Shown: positions 11,020 to 20,787, numbered from the stretch's first letter. The stretch: 30,757 nucleotides of DNA from Jimgerdemannia flammicorona (GCA_003990745.1 RBNI01000470.1:1-30757), one strand, 5' to 3'. A program made the numbers and translations. Notes: generated by a model from the letters alone, not told the origin.

Positions 11020-11356
11020 TGTTGGGGGTGTATGGACGTTTACTAAGGATTTTTACTAAGAAATGTGTCTGGGTACCACCGGGGGGGCCTGAAAAGCGAC
11101 CTGTCGTATGAGATATTCCTTGGATATCCGATCCTTGGCAATATACACTTACTTATTCAAGATTTCAGAACTGCTTTATTGTCATCCCCAACCTCTTCTT
11201 ATTTATACATGTTCTTGCCATTTACTGGATAATTCCACTATGATATGTAAGCTTCCTCTAAGTAATCCTTGCGGAAGAAGTCCACTGGGAGCTTCTACGC
11301 TAATGGTGGGGTTACACAAGGTTAGGACGCGTCGATTTCTGAGCACGTGCCTTACA
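11020..11356. mobile_element. LTR-like repeat B (337 bp)
   Basis: It starts TGTTGGGGGTG and ends GAGCACGTGCCTTACA, with the same internal order of blocks as repeat A (CTAAGGATTTTTACTAAG, CCTGAAAAGCGACC, CTTATTTATACATG). The two are diverged. I could not find a convincing target-site duplication around either one. Confidence 0.55.
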
Positions 11357-11369
11357 CGCTTTTGTTGAA

Positions 11370-11699
11370 GATTATGGTCAATTAAAATAAAAATAAAATA
11401 AATAACTTGCTTCTAAATTAGGAAATATTTGATAGTTTGCAAGCTGATATGTCTTATTATTGTTATTTAATAATTAAAAATAAATATCTCTATTATTGAT
11501 AAAATTATTAGATTTCAGGCAAATTTGTCTGTATTACAGACTAAGGGGTAAACATCCCCCACCACAAGGAACACACTGCGCAACACTTACCAAATGACTT
11601 GGTGAACTGTGGAGTGAAGTCGGTTTAAGGTCCAAGTGCTTGTCAAATAACTCGGGTGGAATGAGCTATGAGGAGTGTGTTGTGGCAAACGCGGAGCTT
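11370..11699. other. AT-rich stretch, no gene recognised
   Basis: AAATAAAATAAATAA-type sequence; nothing coding or structured was identified. Confidence 0.4.
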
Positions 11700-11709
11700 C
11701 AAATCGCCA

Positions 11710-11793
11710 CAGGTGACGTCACCTGAACAAGCCAATCAAGCAATTGTGCGCCCAAGATATGTGCGCCCAAACAGTCACATGATTGTGCGCCCA
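11710..11793. promoter_or_regulatory. Promoter-like cluster: CRE palindrome, CCAAT, three GTGCGCCC motifs
   Basis: The perfect palindrome CAGGTGACGTCACCTG spans 11710-11725 and contains TGACGTCA, the bZIP/CREB-type site. GCCAATCA follows at about 11731. TGCGCCC occurs at 11747, 11762 and 11786, the last preceded by GTCACATGATTG. Such a cluster suggests a promoter, but I see no secure gene directly downstream. Confidence 0.45.
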
Positions 11794-12002
11794 AGATTCC
11801 AAATTCGTATCCCAAAAATAATGACAAGGAACAAATATCGAATGCATATACATATTATTCGAAGGTTAGTCTCTTCTGGAATTGTTGTTATACCTATATA
11901 TACAATATCAACCATCTATATTGTTTTTATAGGATTATTGTTGGCCATGTTTTACTATTTACTTGACATGATTTGGAGCCTGCCAGAATAGTACATGCTT
12001 TA

Positions 12003-12251
12003 ATGCAGTCAATTGAAGGCTACGAATTCCAACACCTATCTCTTGTCGAATCGGTGACTGTAAAGTTCAATAGCCTTAACGAGGAAGATGGGACGCCAGT
12101 TTGGGTTCTAGAGGCAGGGCAGGGAACATATGGGACACAATTTTTCAAAAAGGTACTAATCCTGATAGGCCATAAGGCACCTTTTGAAAAATTGCGCCCC
12201 ATATGTGCATCGAAAGGCAATGCCTTGCAGCAAACATCCTCATGCACATAA
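12003..12251 (+). CDS. Unrecognised 82-codon frame, low confidence
   Basis: Open from ATG 12003 to a TAA at 12249. The translation has no recognisable motif. The 3' half is formed by the inverted repeat at 12127-12205, which argues that the frame may be accidental. An upstream short exon is conceivable (ATG 11820, GTTAGT donor near 11866) but unsupported. Confidence 0.2.
   Translation: MQSIEGYEFQHLSLVESVTVKFNSLNEEDGTPVWVLEAGQGTYGTQFFKKVLILIGHKAPFEKLRPICASKGNALQQTSSCT
12127..12205. repeat. Inverted repeat, 29-bp arms, with GGGCGCA near the tip
   Basis: The left arm at 12127-12155 (CATATGGGACACAATTTTTC...) and right arm at 12177-12205 (...GAAAAATTGCGCCCCATATG) are reverse complements with about four differences around a 21-bp centre. 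The right arm contains TGCGCCCC. It could be a tiny MITE or a hairpin. Confidence 0.8.
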
Positions 12252-12600
12252 ACACCAGAACAAGTTTTGTATAGATATTGGAAAATATGAGGGTAAAACC
12301 AATGTTGTACGTGTTTTCAGATGCAATGCACCTAGGGTAGTTATTTAGCTATTGAAATTGTTATCATTTTGCCAATAAATGTATTTGATTTCTCTGTTGA
12401 AATTTGCCATTAGTAACCAGGTAAGTAGTTCGGAGCAGTTAGATCAAATATTTTACCGCTGGACATGTTGAGAGTATTCTATATATATATATTCACAAAT
12501 TAGTTACAAATATTTTCATTGGCGAAGACAAACTACCTGAGCTAACTATAGAGCTTTTTCTTTTGATATGTACCCAATGACTGATAGGGAAGAGTAATAA
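12252..12600. other. No gene recognised
   Basis: AT-rich sequence with a short (TA) run near 12481. No coding or structured element was identified. Confidence 0.4.
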
Positions 12601-12624
12601 GAAACAGCTGAATTATCACCCCAA

Positions 12625-13069
12625 ATGAGTCACCTGATCATGCGCCCAAACATAAATTCGGGCTAAATATTCACTAATCTGAATGGGTTAGGCCAACCCT
12701 GAAAGGCCATATGATCGTGTGCCCCATTAGCTAATCAATAACGGCTGAATTATATATTGCAGTAAATTAGAAGTGGTCTTGGACATGTTATAACTCTTGA
12801 CAATATATATTTACAGCAAAAGGTAGCTCTGTATCTCTGTCTATAGTTGTTTGCTAAACCATATTACAGAACTATAATCTGCAGTTAGCTGTAGGCTGCA
12901 ATTTTATAAGCTATTGAATATTGCTTCTGGTACAGTTATGCATTATTTCCATTTTACGAATTTAATTGTCACCCCAATGAGTCACCTGATCATGCGCCCA
13001 TTTCGTCACATGATCGTGCGCCTCTTTCACCCAAACATAAATTCGTAACTGCTGCACTTATGTGCGCCC
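12625..13069 (+). promoter_or_regulatory. Repeated TGCGCCC motif upstream of FAR1-Ulp1
   Basis: ATGAGTCACCTGATCATGCG plus CCCA occurs at about 12625-12648 and again at about 12977-13000, followed in both cases by AACATAAATTCG (directly, or after a 34-bp insert carrying CGTCACATGATCGTGCGCC). A third TGCGCCCAAACA overlaps the first ATG (13060). Proximity to an intact gene suggests regulatory sites. Confidence 0.5.
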
Positions 13070-15466
13070 AAACATACTCCGCAACCACTATGGCCTCCAA
13101 TACACCACAACCGGGTCTCACCTTTGTAACATTTGAAGAGGCCCGTGAATTCATTGTTCACTATACAATACAAGCCAATGTCGAAATTATTCTTATAAAT
13201 ACACTTAAGAGCAAACACAATGGCAGCTATCTCAAGGCAGCTTTCGCTTGCAAAAAGCAAGGCAAATACGTCGGAAAAAAGGCAGAGTACACAACCACAC
13301 GGACCGGCTGCCCCTTTGTAATCAGGGTCAACTACAGAGCATCCTCTAAAGAATTTACAATAACTCAAACGAACCTGAATCACAATCATGAGCCTGCTGC
13401 TGTCAACCTCCTGGGGAAGATAACGATAATGCCGATGATGGTGGAGACGCCAACCGAGATTGTAGAGACCATGGTGGAAGATAGGAAGATGTTAGATGGC
13501 AAAAAGGTGGTGGAAGATAAGATGTTAGATGGCAAGAAAGTGGAGAAGCAGACAATGATGTTAGATGATATGAAAGTAGATGAACAAGAGCAAGACGATG
13601 ACACGTTCTTTGATGCTATCAGCAATCATGATGATGGGCCTGTTATCCCATCTGTCTCTATGCACTCCACCACCAATGCATCCACCTTTGCTGCTGAACT
13701 CCCAACCGAGATGCCTCCTACCACCAATCTTTCATCTGCTGTACTCTCTACCAGTATCAACTCATGTGTAACAGAGATACCAATAGAACCCGAAAAGGTG
13801 AGATGTTATTCAATTTGCAAAGTGGTAAAACATATTTCTACAGTATATTAATATTACCCATTTTAATTTAGTTGACAGTTGCAATTCCAAAATCGGTCAA
13901 ACAAGTTTTTAAACAACTGCCACACGAATTTCATTCTGGGTTTGTGGAGCTGATTGAGAAGGCAGCCACATATACTCTACAACATGGTAAACTACCCAGT
14001 TGGCCAGACAAAGCAATCGAACTCAAGGAGATCAAGTCTGGCCCTGAAAACCTACAGCCATGGATCAACCAACAAAATATCAATCGACTGAATGCTGGCG
14101 AGTGGCTAAATGATACTATAATAAATGGATATATTGAATGGTATATATTTAAGTGTTTATGTTATTAAACTATATATATTATTGGGAATCTATCTGATTA
14201 TTTTTTTTTAGGTGCAGGGCTCAACAGCCATCTAACCAAGTTGCAATCTTCAATACATACTTTTTTTCTCTTCTGAGAAAAGACCCTACCAAATTGCTTG
14301 GACAAAGCACTAATCCTCTCAAGACCAAATTTTCGTTGATTCCAGTCAATTGGGAAGGGTAAATATATTTAGATGTTTATTTTCTATCAGTAAGAATATA
14401 TATAAAAATAGTCATTTATATTAACTAGATACTATCTATAATATCACAGCATACACTGGTTCCTAGTAGCTCTTTGTAATATGCACTTGGTGCTTGATGC
14501 AACTCTATCGGAGGATATATCACAAAGGTCAGTATTATTTTTTTGACTTGGAATTATATGTACCAATACTTATATTAGATATTTTAAATATACAGACCTT
14601 TCATTGCAATCTTGGACTCAATGAATAAAGATGTTCAACCACAAGTAATCGAACCCATCCTAGTATATCTGGAAACATTAGCTGAAGGATCATCTCAGAT
14701 ATCAAACATTAGGACTACAGAAGTCATCATTGCTAAGGTATGGTATACTGATATATATATAGTATAATACAATATTATATATCAAACTGAGATATATAGT
14801 TATATTATAGGTACCCCAGCAAAAAAATGGATTTGACTGTGGAATATTTCTACTATATTTTACCGAAATATTTCTCTCTGATCCTGAGTACTATTGCACA
14901 ATTCTGCAGGTAACTATATCTACTATTTAATACATATAATTTATTTTCAAACTGCTATATGAAAATTACTTCTAACTAATATATATATATATATATTATA
15001 GAAAAATACAGATGCAAATGCATGGAAGGGGGAAATACCCATATCTCATATGCGCACTCATGTTCGTGATGTGATTCAGAAGCTGTCAACCCAATCTTAT
15101 GCTGCTCAAAAACATGACATTTCTGGTCCATCTTCGCAAATTACCTCACTACCAACCCTCACCAAAGCGCTTGCAGAAGCATACAACAAAAGGGTAACAC
15201 AGGTATCACATCCAAAAGATGAAGAAGAGAAGACTGAAGATATTATTCAAAGCAGGCGTAAGGCTACACCACCACCACCACCACCACCACCACCACCACC
15301 ACCACAAGAGAGAATATCAAAACCTGAAGTCAAAACTGTCCGATCAGCCAAACGCGCAGCTGGTACCAATGATGCCAAATGTCTAGCTGAAAATCTGGAG
15401 GATGGAAGGCCCAAACGCAAAAGGATTGCAAAGTTACAGACAAAAGAAGATGAAGACGTCAATTAA
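13060..15466 (+). CDS. FAR1 DNA-binding domain fused to Ulp1/SENP-type cysteine protease
   Basis: Seven exons: 13060-13797, 13872-14140, 14212-14358, 14450-14527, 14596-14737, 14811-14909, 15002-15466. All junctions are GT/AG and keep frame, giving 645 aa (635 if the second ATG, 13090, is used; the first lies in a TGCGCCC motif). Seen: FAR1-type zinc domain at about 24-111 with AFACKK (C64), RTGCPF (C84) and LNHNHEP (H108, H110); an acidic linker with MLDGKKV repeats; then a C48 protease with GEWLNDTIINGYIEW, HWFLVAL (H387), AILDSM (D418) and VPQQKNGFDCGIF (Q462, C468), so the catalytic set is complete. The tail has 13 or more prolines near 15270-15305 and basic KRKRIAK, a likely nuclear signal. 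Family knowledge: FAR1 domains bind DNA and occur in MULE transposases; Ulp1 proteases cleave SUMO. Inference: a DNA-targeted deSUMOylase, perhaps transposon-derived. No transposase domain is seen. Confidence 0.87.
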
Positions 15467-15990
15467 GCATGCCAAGTGGGTATATGAGTAGCATTTTCTA
15501 CCATTACAATCTTGAGAAACTGTCTAAAACAATCATTTTACATTTAATCAATAGTGATCACATTATATATATTAAACTTCAGCATAATGTGTGTTATGAA
15601 CTACTACCACTAAACTCCCAACATATATGAAAACAATTAGCAAGTGGATTGAAAAATATAAATGCAATTGTAATTATCATTGATAATATGATAAGAATAA
15701 ATCTATGTACTATGATATTGTGAACATACAGGTTGTAAATGCATTCTTAATATATATTAATGCGATCCTGGAATATGACCAAGTAAATAAAATTGACTAT
15801 TGAACTCTACAAATGAGTGTTGTAATTTTATTTGAAGTGAGGCATGAAGAATGAAATTTGGTTAGCTCAAAACTAATATTATCTGCTTGGTTGCAGGCGC
15901 TGTAACATCATTGGCAGACAATATTTCAAGCTAACCAATATTTTATCTTACAACATTCGTAATTATATAGAATACAATATCTGGATCGGC
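15467..15990. other. AT-rich 3' flank of FAR1-Ulp1, no gene recognised
   Basis: AATAAA-like signals occur near 15690 and 15786 and could serve as poly(A) signals. Nothing else is recognisable. Confidence 0.4.
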
Positions 15991-16026
15991 TCAATGCACT
16001 CTACAACTCTACTCCATAGAGGCCTC

Positions 16027-16530
16027 TTCAACAGCTAATATCTCTACAACCTGGCAGCAATTGCAATTCAAGCTCTGTAATACTGTGCACTAGATATCTC
16101 TCCACATTGCCACAGAGCTGCAATATACCAGATGTATATGATATCTGGTGAAATTACACCTATCAGACCACAATGTGGCATTATGGAAATTTAGTTCAGA
16201 TGCAAACTGGAACTGCTTTTCAACAGCTAATTTCTCTGCAGCCTGGCAGCAATGCAAATTCAAGCTCTGTAACATTTTGCACTAGATATATATATCCACA
16301 TAATTACAGAGCTGTAATGTGCCAAGTATATATATATAATATCTAGTGAAATTATGTCAACCAGACAACTTCAATTTCATTTCATGATGTGGTGTTATGG
16401 AATTTGGTACAGATGTATACTGGAACTGCTTTTCAATGACTAATTTCTCTACAGCCAAGTAGAAATTGTGATATCTAGCTCTGTAGTATTTTGCATTAGA
16501 TATCTCATTACATAACTGCAGACCCACATT
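16027..16530. repeat. Three diverged tandem units of about 190-213 bp
   Basis: Units start near 16027, 16219 and 16432 with CAACAGCTAAT-TCTCTACAGCCTGGCAGC-like sequence. Each contains AGCTCTGTAAT, then TTGCACTAGATAT, then (in the first two) ACAGAGCTG, so AGCTCTGT/ACAGAGCT can pair into a stem. Related AGCTCTGT/CTGCAG words also occur near 12830-12890. Confidence 0.75.
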
Positions 16531-17212
16531 TAGTTAGGTATTTATGTTGTCTAGAGTTATTACACTGGCAAGAGCACTCTAATTTCACTTCTGTATACTC
16601 CATTACTGTATTTGGATATACAGACCCAATAATTTGATGGTGCTCTTGAGTGGGACGGGCAAGGCTAAGGGTGGAAAGGCTACCCTCGCCATCGATGAAA
16701 ACCCACACGGGGCTATGAGTGGTTCCTTGTATTGCTGAACAGACGCCTGTAACGGTGTATTCGCAAGTTCGTGTTTTGAGATAGCTGTCATAATACCCCT
16801 GGTGGGGGGACCTCCAGCGAAGGTTAGTGGGTGGGGTGGGGGATGAATGGTTAACATTGGGATGGGCCCTGGCAATTTGGGTAGGGATGGCTGGTCATTG
16901 GCTTCATATCTTTGAGGAGGACCAGTGGGTTGCATTTAGAGCTAGGATAGCACATTGGGAATGGTTAATACTTGACATTTTGAATGGTTGGTGGAGAAGG
17001 TGGGACCAGGTGGGGGGGACCATCAGAGCCTGGTGAATTGTATTTGCAAGAAGAGTGGAGGGAGGGTTCAGGTGGTGGGTGGTTAAGTTGTACTTCAGCG
17101 GAGAGAGATGGAGAGTGGGGAGGAAGATCCAAGGGGCATCGGCTGAGGGGTTGTGGGTACATATGTAGTATTATTTATAAATTGAGTGGTAATAAATGGA
17201 AGTCCGAGTGAC

Positions 17213-17252
<40 letters not shown>

Positions 17253-17402
17253 GCTGTCATAATAGGATTGCTCACATGTTGTGGCTCGAGATTGTGATTT
17301 GCAAAGAGGATGACCTTCCCGACATTTCAGATTGACTGGAGTACGCTTGAATCCAATTTCATGATAATATTTGCAGTTCAATGGGATGAGTCTTAAGAAC
17401 AC
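16508..17402 (-). pseudogene. Cysteine-rich reading frame split by a retroposon
   Basis: On the minus strand an open frame from 17402 (RTPVNLKCREGHPLC, then ATTCEQSYYDSY) runs into the poly(A) of the inserted element. Skipping 16781-17249 and one copy of the target duplication, the same frame resumes at 16780 (LKTRTCEYTVTGVC, SPVWVFIDGEG, KLECSCQCNNS) and ends at 16508, about 140 codons in all. That the frame is continuous at the pre-insertion junction is good evidence that it was coding. The family is not recognised. The cysteine spacing suggests an extracellular or zinc-binding domain. It lies downstream, on the same strand, of the H3-tail exon at 17987-18109, so both may belong to one gene. 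Confidence 0.6.
16796..17250 (+). mobile_element. Polyadenylated retroposon with 15-bp target-site duplication
   Basis: The insert is about 455 bp and G-rich on the plus strand. It ends with AATAAA (17191-17196), then about 20 bases and 35 A (17216-17250). Flanking direct repeats ATAGCTGTCATAATA at 16781-16795 and 17250-17264 are identical. This is the signature of LINE-type target-primed reverse transcription. The AATAAA suggests an mRNA-like (pol II) template: a retrocopied transcript or LINE 3' end rather than a tRNA-derived SINE. Internal frames (for example 16827-17036, Trp-rich) look accidental. Confidence 0.88.
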
Positions 17403-17890
17403 TTGTCAAAATGACTGGAGTTCATCTCAAACCCAACTACAAATTGCCATCTGTCAAATTGACTGATGGGCAATGAAATCGGCACAAAATAATATTGCAG
17501 TTTAATGGGATGAGGCTCAAGAACACCTGTCAAATTGACTGGAGTTCACCTCAAACCCAACTACAAATTGCCAGACTGATGGGCAATGAAATCGGTACAA
17601 AATAATATTGCAGTTCGATGGGAATGAGGTATAAGAACTCCTGTCAAATTGACTGGAGTTCGACTCAAACCCAACTGCAAATTGTCATCTGTCAAATTGA
17701 CTGAGGACAATGAGAATGGCACCAATACCATGCCACAATTATGCTGGAGAGAAGTATATGAAACACCTGTCAAATTGACTGGAGTTTTACCTCTGTCCAC
17801 AATTTAGGCAGAATCTCACCATGGCTTCTGTCAGATTGACTGAAGACGACGAGATGGTCATATAGCAATGTCAAATTGACTCTGCTGACC
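17325..17890. repeat. GTCAAATTGACTGGAGTT repeat field (about ten copies)
   Basis: TGTCAAATTGACTGGAGTT or close variants occur near 17327, 17404, 17453, 17528, 17643, 17690, 17768, 17828 and 17869, in a larger unit of about 115-125 bp (CAAATTGCCATCTGTCAAAT, CAATGAAATCGGCAC, ATATTGCAGTT). GTCAA-A-TTGAC is a near-palindrome. On the minus strand the core reads RTPVNLTG, the same peptide that opens the adjacent cysteine-rich frame, so the repeats may be amplified coding sequence. Confidence 0.85.
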
Positions 17891-17986
17891 TTGATGATTG
17901 AAACCTTTTTTTTTTTTTAAAAAAAAGGAGAGATTAAGTACCTTGTTATTATCTTTGTAGTATGGGGGGTTGACCTCGGTCTTCTT

Positions 17987-18109
17987 TCATTTAGATGGAT
18001 GGGCAGCAGGAGGTGTCGGGCTGATGGGTCTTGTTTCGAGCAGCTTTAGGGGTTGGGTCATGGCATGGCCACCTGTCGACTTTTTTGCTGTCTGCTTTGT
18101 CTTCGCCAT
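17987..18109 (-). CDS. Second histone H3 tail mimic, 40 codons (exon or decayed gene start)
   Basis: ATG at 18109 opens MAKTKQTAKKSTGGHAM, matching mature H3 at 13 of its first 20 positions and keeping K4, K9, S10, T11, G12 and G13. R2 and R8 are conservatively K. The frame continues through a proline-rich stretch to TGA at 17987-17989. A donor-like AAG|GTACTT lies about 40 bases further on, in the frame beyond the TGA, so this may be a nonsense-bearing first exon. Downstream on the same strand lie the GTCAAATTGAC repeats and the split cysteine-rich frame. The codons differ from the mimic at 5761, so it is not a simple copy. Function inferred only: presenting an H3-like substrate to K4/K9 readers or writers. 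Confidence 0.6.
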   Translation of the reverse strand: MAKTKQTAKKSTGGHAMTQPLKLLETRPISPTPPAAHPSK

Positions 18110-18301
18110 TCTGTTCAGTAAAATCGAAAAAGGTCAGCAAAGGGGTGGAGGGAGTACACGGAAACGGACTGTGAATGAGAATGCAGTGATTGGGAGGCCA
18201 AAATGTGTGTAAAGGAAGAGAGGTACGATCTCTCAACTATATTTTGTAAAGAAAAAGGGAGTACGCGTGTCTGATGAATGGAGGGGGGGTATAGGTATGA
18301 A

Positions 18302-18410
18302 CGAGGCGCGACAGAATACTACTAGGTAAATAGGTAAATGCGCGCGACAGAATACTAACCAGGTAAACAGTAAACGCGCGCGACAGAATATTAACCAGGT
18401 AAACGTGTGT
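18302..18410. repeat. Three 36-bp tandem repeats (GCGCGACAGAATACTAACC)
   Basis: ACAGAATA occurs at 18311, 18347 and 18383. Each unit ends with AGGTAAA and a CGCGCG run. They lie upstream of the minus-strand H3-like exon and could be in its promoter. Confidence 0.85.
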
Positions 18411-18606
18411 CTGATAGTATGGGAAATGGGGAGGAGCGTATGTATAGAGGTTTGAACACGTAAAAGGACAATTTAACTGCGTTTAGATCCAACCTTTGGT
18501 GGAGTTTAACTCTATGGCATATGTTGTAAAATACTTGGGGAAAGGACAGGTGGAGAGAAGCATTGTTTATTGATACTAGCTTACGCGCTTTTACGCGTGC
18601 TGATGA

Positions 18607-18767
18607 CGTTTACAGGATGACGTAGTCAGGCTGCGCCACCACATATCGAGTTGTTATAACTAAGATATTTCAACAGCATAAATTTTGAGTTAGCTCAAAC
18701 ACTGATGTGCGCCCGACTGTTTCACGAATCTCCTGATCGTGCGCCCAGACCACATGATCGTGCGCCC
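18607..18767. promoter_or_regulatory. TGACG sites and three TGCGCCC motifs
   Basis: GATGACG (about 18601) and GATGACGTAGTCA (about 18616) precede TGCGCCC at 18708, 18740 and 18761. The last is in CACATGATCGTGCGCCC. The arrangement resembles the cluster at 11710-11793. No secure gene is adjacent. Confidence 0.4.
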
Positions 18768-19002
18768 TATGAGCTATTAGCTAACAAATAATATAGCACA
18801 ACGAAATACGGGTGCCTATGGAACCTATCTGAATAACCATTTTCTGGGCAATGGACATTACGTGCTGAATATTCACTTATCAAACAACATTGCAGTTTAA
18901 ATAATCTACAGATATTTCTTGCATACATTGCAGACATTCTCGAATGGATCACAGACATTTTAGCAGATATTGCAAACACTGAAAAGTCTTAGCTTAGTTT
19001 AA

Positions 19003-19238
19003 ATTTTTTAATCATCATGTGATTTGGCGTATAAGTCTAATGATATTTGCAACATCCAATCGTATTTTAACGCATAAAAATGCTAGACTCGACATTTTTA
19101 TGCGTCAAATTTTTGGTCGCATATATAAACCACGAAATTGGAAAAATGTCTTTCTCTTGAATTTTTAATCGTCACGTGATTTGGCGTATAAATCTCATGA
19201 TATTTGCAACATCCAATCGTATTTTAACGCTTAAAAAT
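19003..19238. repeat. Direct duplication of about 80 bp, offset 154 bp
   Basis: GTGATTTGGCGTATAA, GATATTTGCAACATCCAATC and GTATTTTAACGC occur in the same order at about 19003-19085 and 19157-19238. The intervening segment contains ATGCGTC and AAAATGTC words. Confidence 0.85.
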
Positions 19239-19379
19239 GTCGAACGTTCACCATGTAATTACCTGAATGTATTCATTATTGGACCTCGTTATGTAGAATT
19301 TGATAGCTATCTATCCTTATAACTTTTGAATTGTAGTATTGGTTGACACATGTATTTCTATATAGTTAAAGATATGATT

Positions 19380-20420
19380 GATTATTGTATCATTTGATAG
19401 GAACTGTGTCATTATGTAATAACAGTTAGAAATGCTTACAACATTATTTAACTACAATTTTAGAACATATAGTATTGTTCAACATATGTATTTCAATGAT
19501 ATTTTAAAGATGTATAGTATTTTAAAGAAATATTCGTCAATTTTTGCACCATACACACAATAATTGTCTTTTTTTTACGTACCAGCGAAATTAAATATTG
19601 CACAAGATTATTCGTGATCAGCCTATTAGTGTTTAATAACAGTTGGAAATGCTTATAACATTGTAATTTAATAATTGTAGTTTCTGAACATGTAGTATCG
19701 TTTGACACTCATCTTTCTATATAGTTATAGAGTTTTATTTTAAAAATGTATAGTATTTAAAGAAATATTCACCAATTGTGCTATTTTACACTGATATGAT
19801 TTCGAAATTTTGTATTTCTAAAATGTATCAGCATATTGTGTGTATTCGTGATCGGACCATTTGATCATAATTGAAATAGCAGATTTCGTTTATTGATTAG
19901 TATTGAGCACGATATATATGGATACTCAATCCAGTAATTCGGTTTATATATATTGGGCACACAATTTTTACAATATGGGCACACGATCATATGACTGATA
20001 TTGGTTCTTTTTTTGAACATGTATTATTGTTTGACACACATATTTCTATATAATTACAGAGTTATATTTTAAAGATGTTAATATTTCAAAGAAATATTCA
20101 CCAATTGTGTAATTTTTACACTGTACACACATACTCACACGATTGTCTTTTCTTACAAAGTATTTCTAAACTGTACCAGCATAATTTAATGTTACGTAAA
20201 ATTATCATGTGTATTCATGATCAAACTATTTGTTAGTGTGTACATAAAATTTGTTGTATATACACACTGAAATTTCGAAGTGTTTTACTATGTAATAACA
20301 GTTGAAAATGCTTATAACAACCAACTTTTACATTGTACACATACATACGGTCAAATTTTTTTGCTATACAATTGTCAATAATAATTTGTGTGGTACAAAA
20401 AAAATCTAAATTATATTGGG
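19380..20420. repeat. Diverged AT-rich tandem repeats, three to four units
   Basis: The blocks TAACAGTTGGAAATGCTTA, GAACATGTAGTATTGTTTGA, ATTTTAAAGATGTATAG, AAGAAATATTCACCAATTGT and CACACGATTGTCTTTT recur in order from about 19420, 19630, 20010 and 20290. GGGCACACGAT occurs at about 19990 and 20430, a variant of the TGCGCCC family. Minus frames here are low-complexity and not convincing. Confidence 0.7.
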
Positions 20421-20787
20421 CACACGATTTTACACAATACTTTTGGGCACACAAATAAAATTTATGACCGATCATATTTCTAAATTTTGGTATTTCTCTA
20501 ATATGTTCATTAATTTTCGTCTTTCCGTGTAATTTATCGCGGATAATTTTGGTAATATATCTTTGAAATTTACACTGCCGTTCAATAGCCATCTGATGTG
20601 ATCTCTAGCCTGGAATCAATGTAATCTTTGATAATATTAGCAATCTGCATTTGACTATAACAATCTTGTATAAAAGTATATCGAATTAGATGATCCATTT
20701 GCAAGAATCTTTGGATCTCTACTTGTATGAATAAGTTTCAGTGGCATTCTGTCCAGTGTGTTCCATCGAGTACCCCCCCCACTGAAT

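Noticed and set aside
11668..11991. 107-codon plus frame
   Set aside because: Overlaps the regulatory motif cluster, and its tail is low-complexity hydrophobic AT-rich sequence.
15247..15462. Poly-Gly minus frame
   Set aside because: Antisense of the poly-Pro tract in the FAR1-Ulp1 last exon.
16827..17036. Trp-rich plus frame inside the retroposon
   Set aside because: A product of TGG-rich sequence; no domain features.
17325..17890. CRISPR-like array of GTCAAATTGAC repeats
   Set aside because: Eukaryotic context, irregular spacing, related spacers and coding similarity; not a CRISPR.
17970..18212. 80-codon plus frame
   Set aside because: Antisense of the H3-tail-like exon, non-ATG start, no motif.
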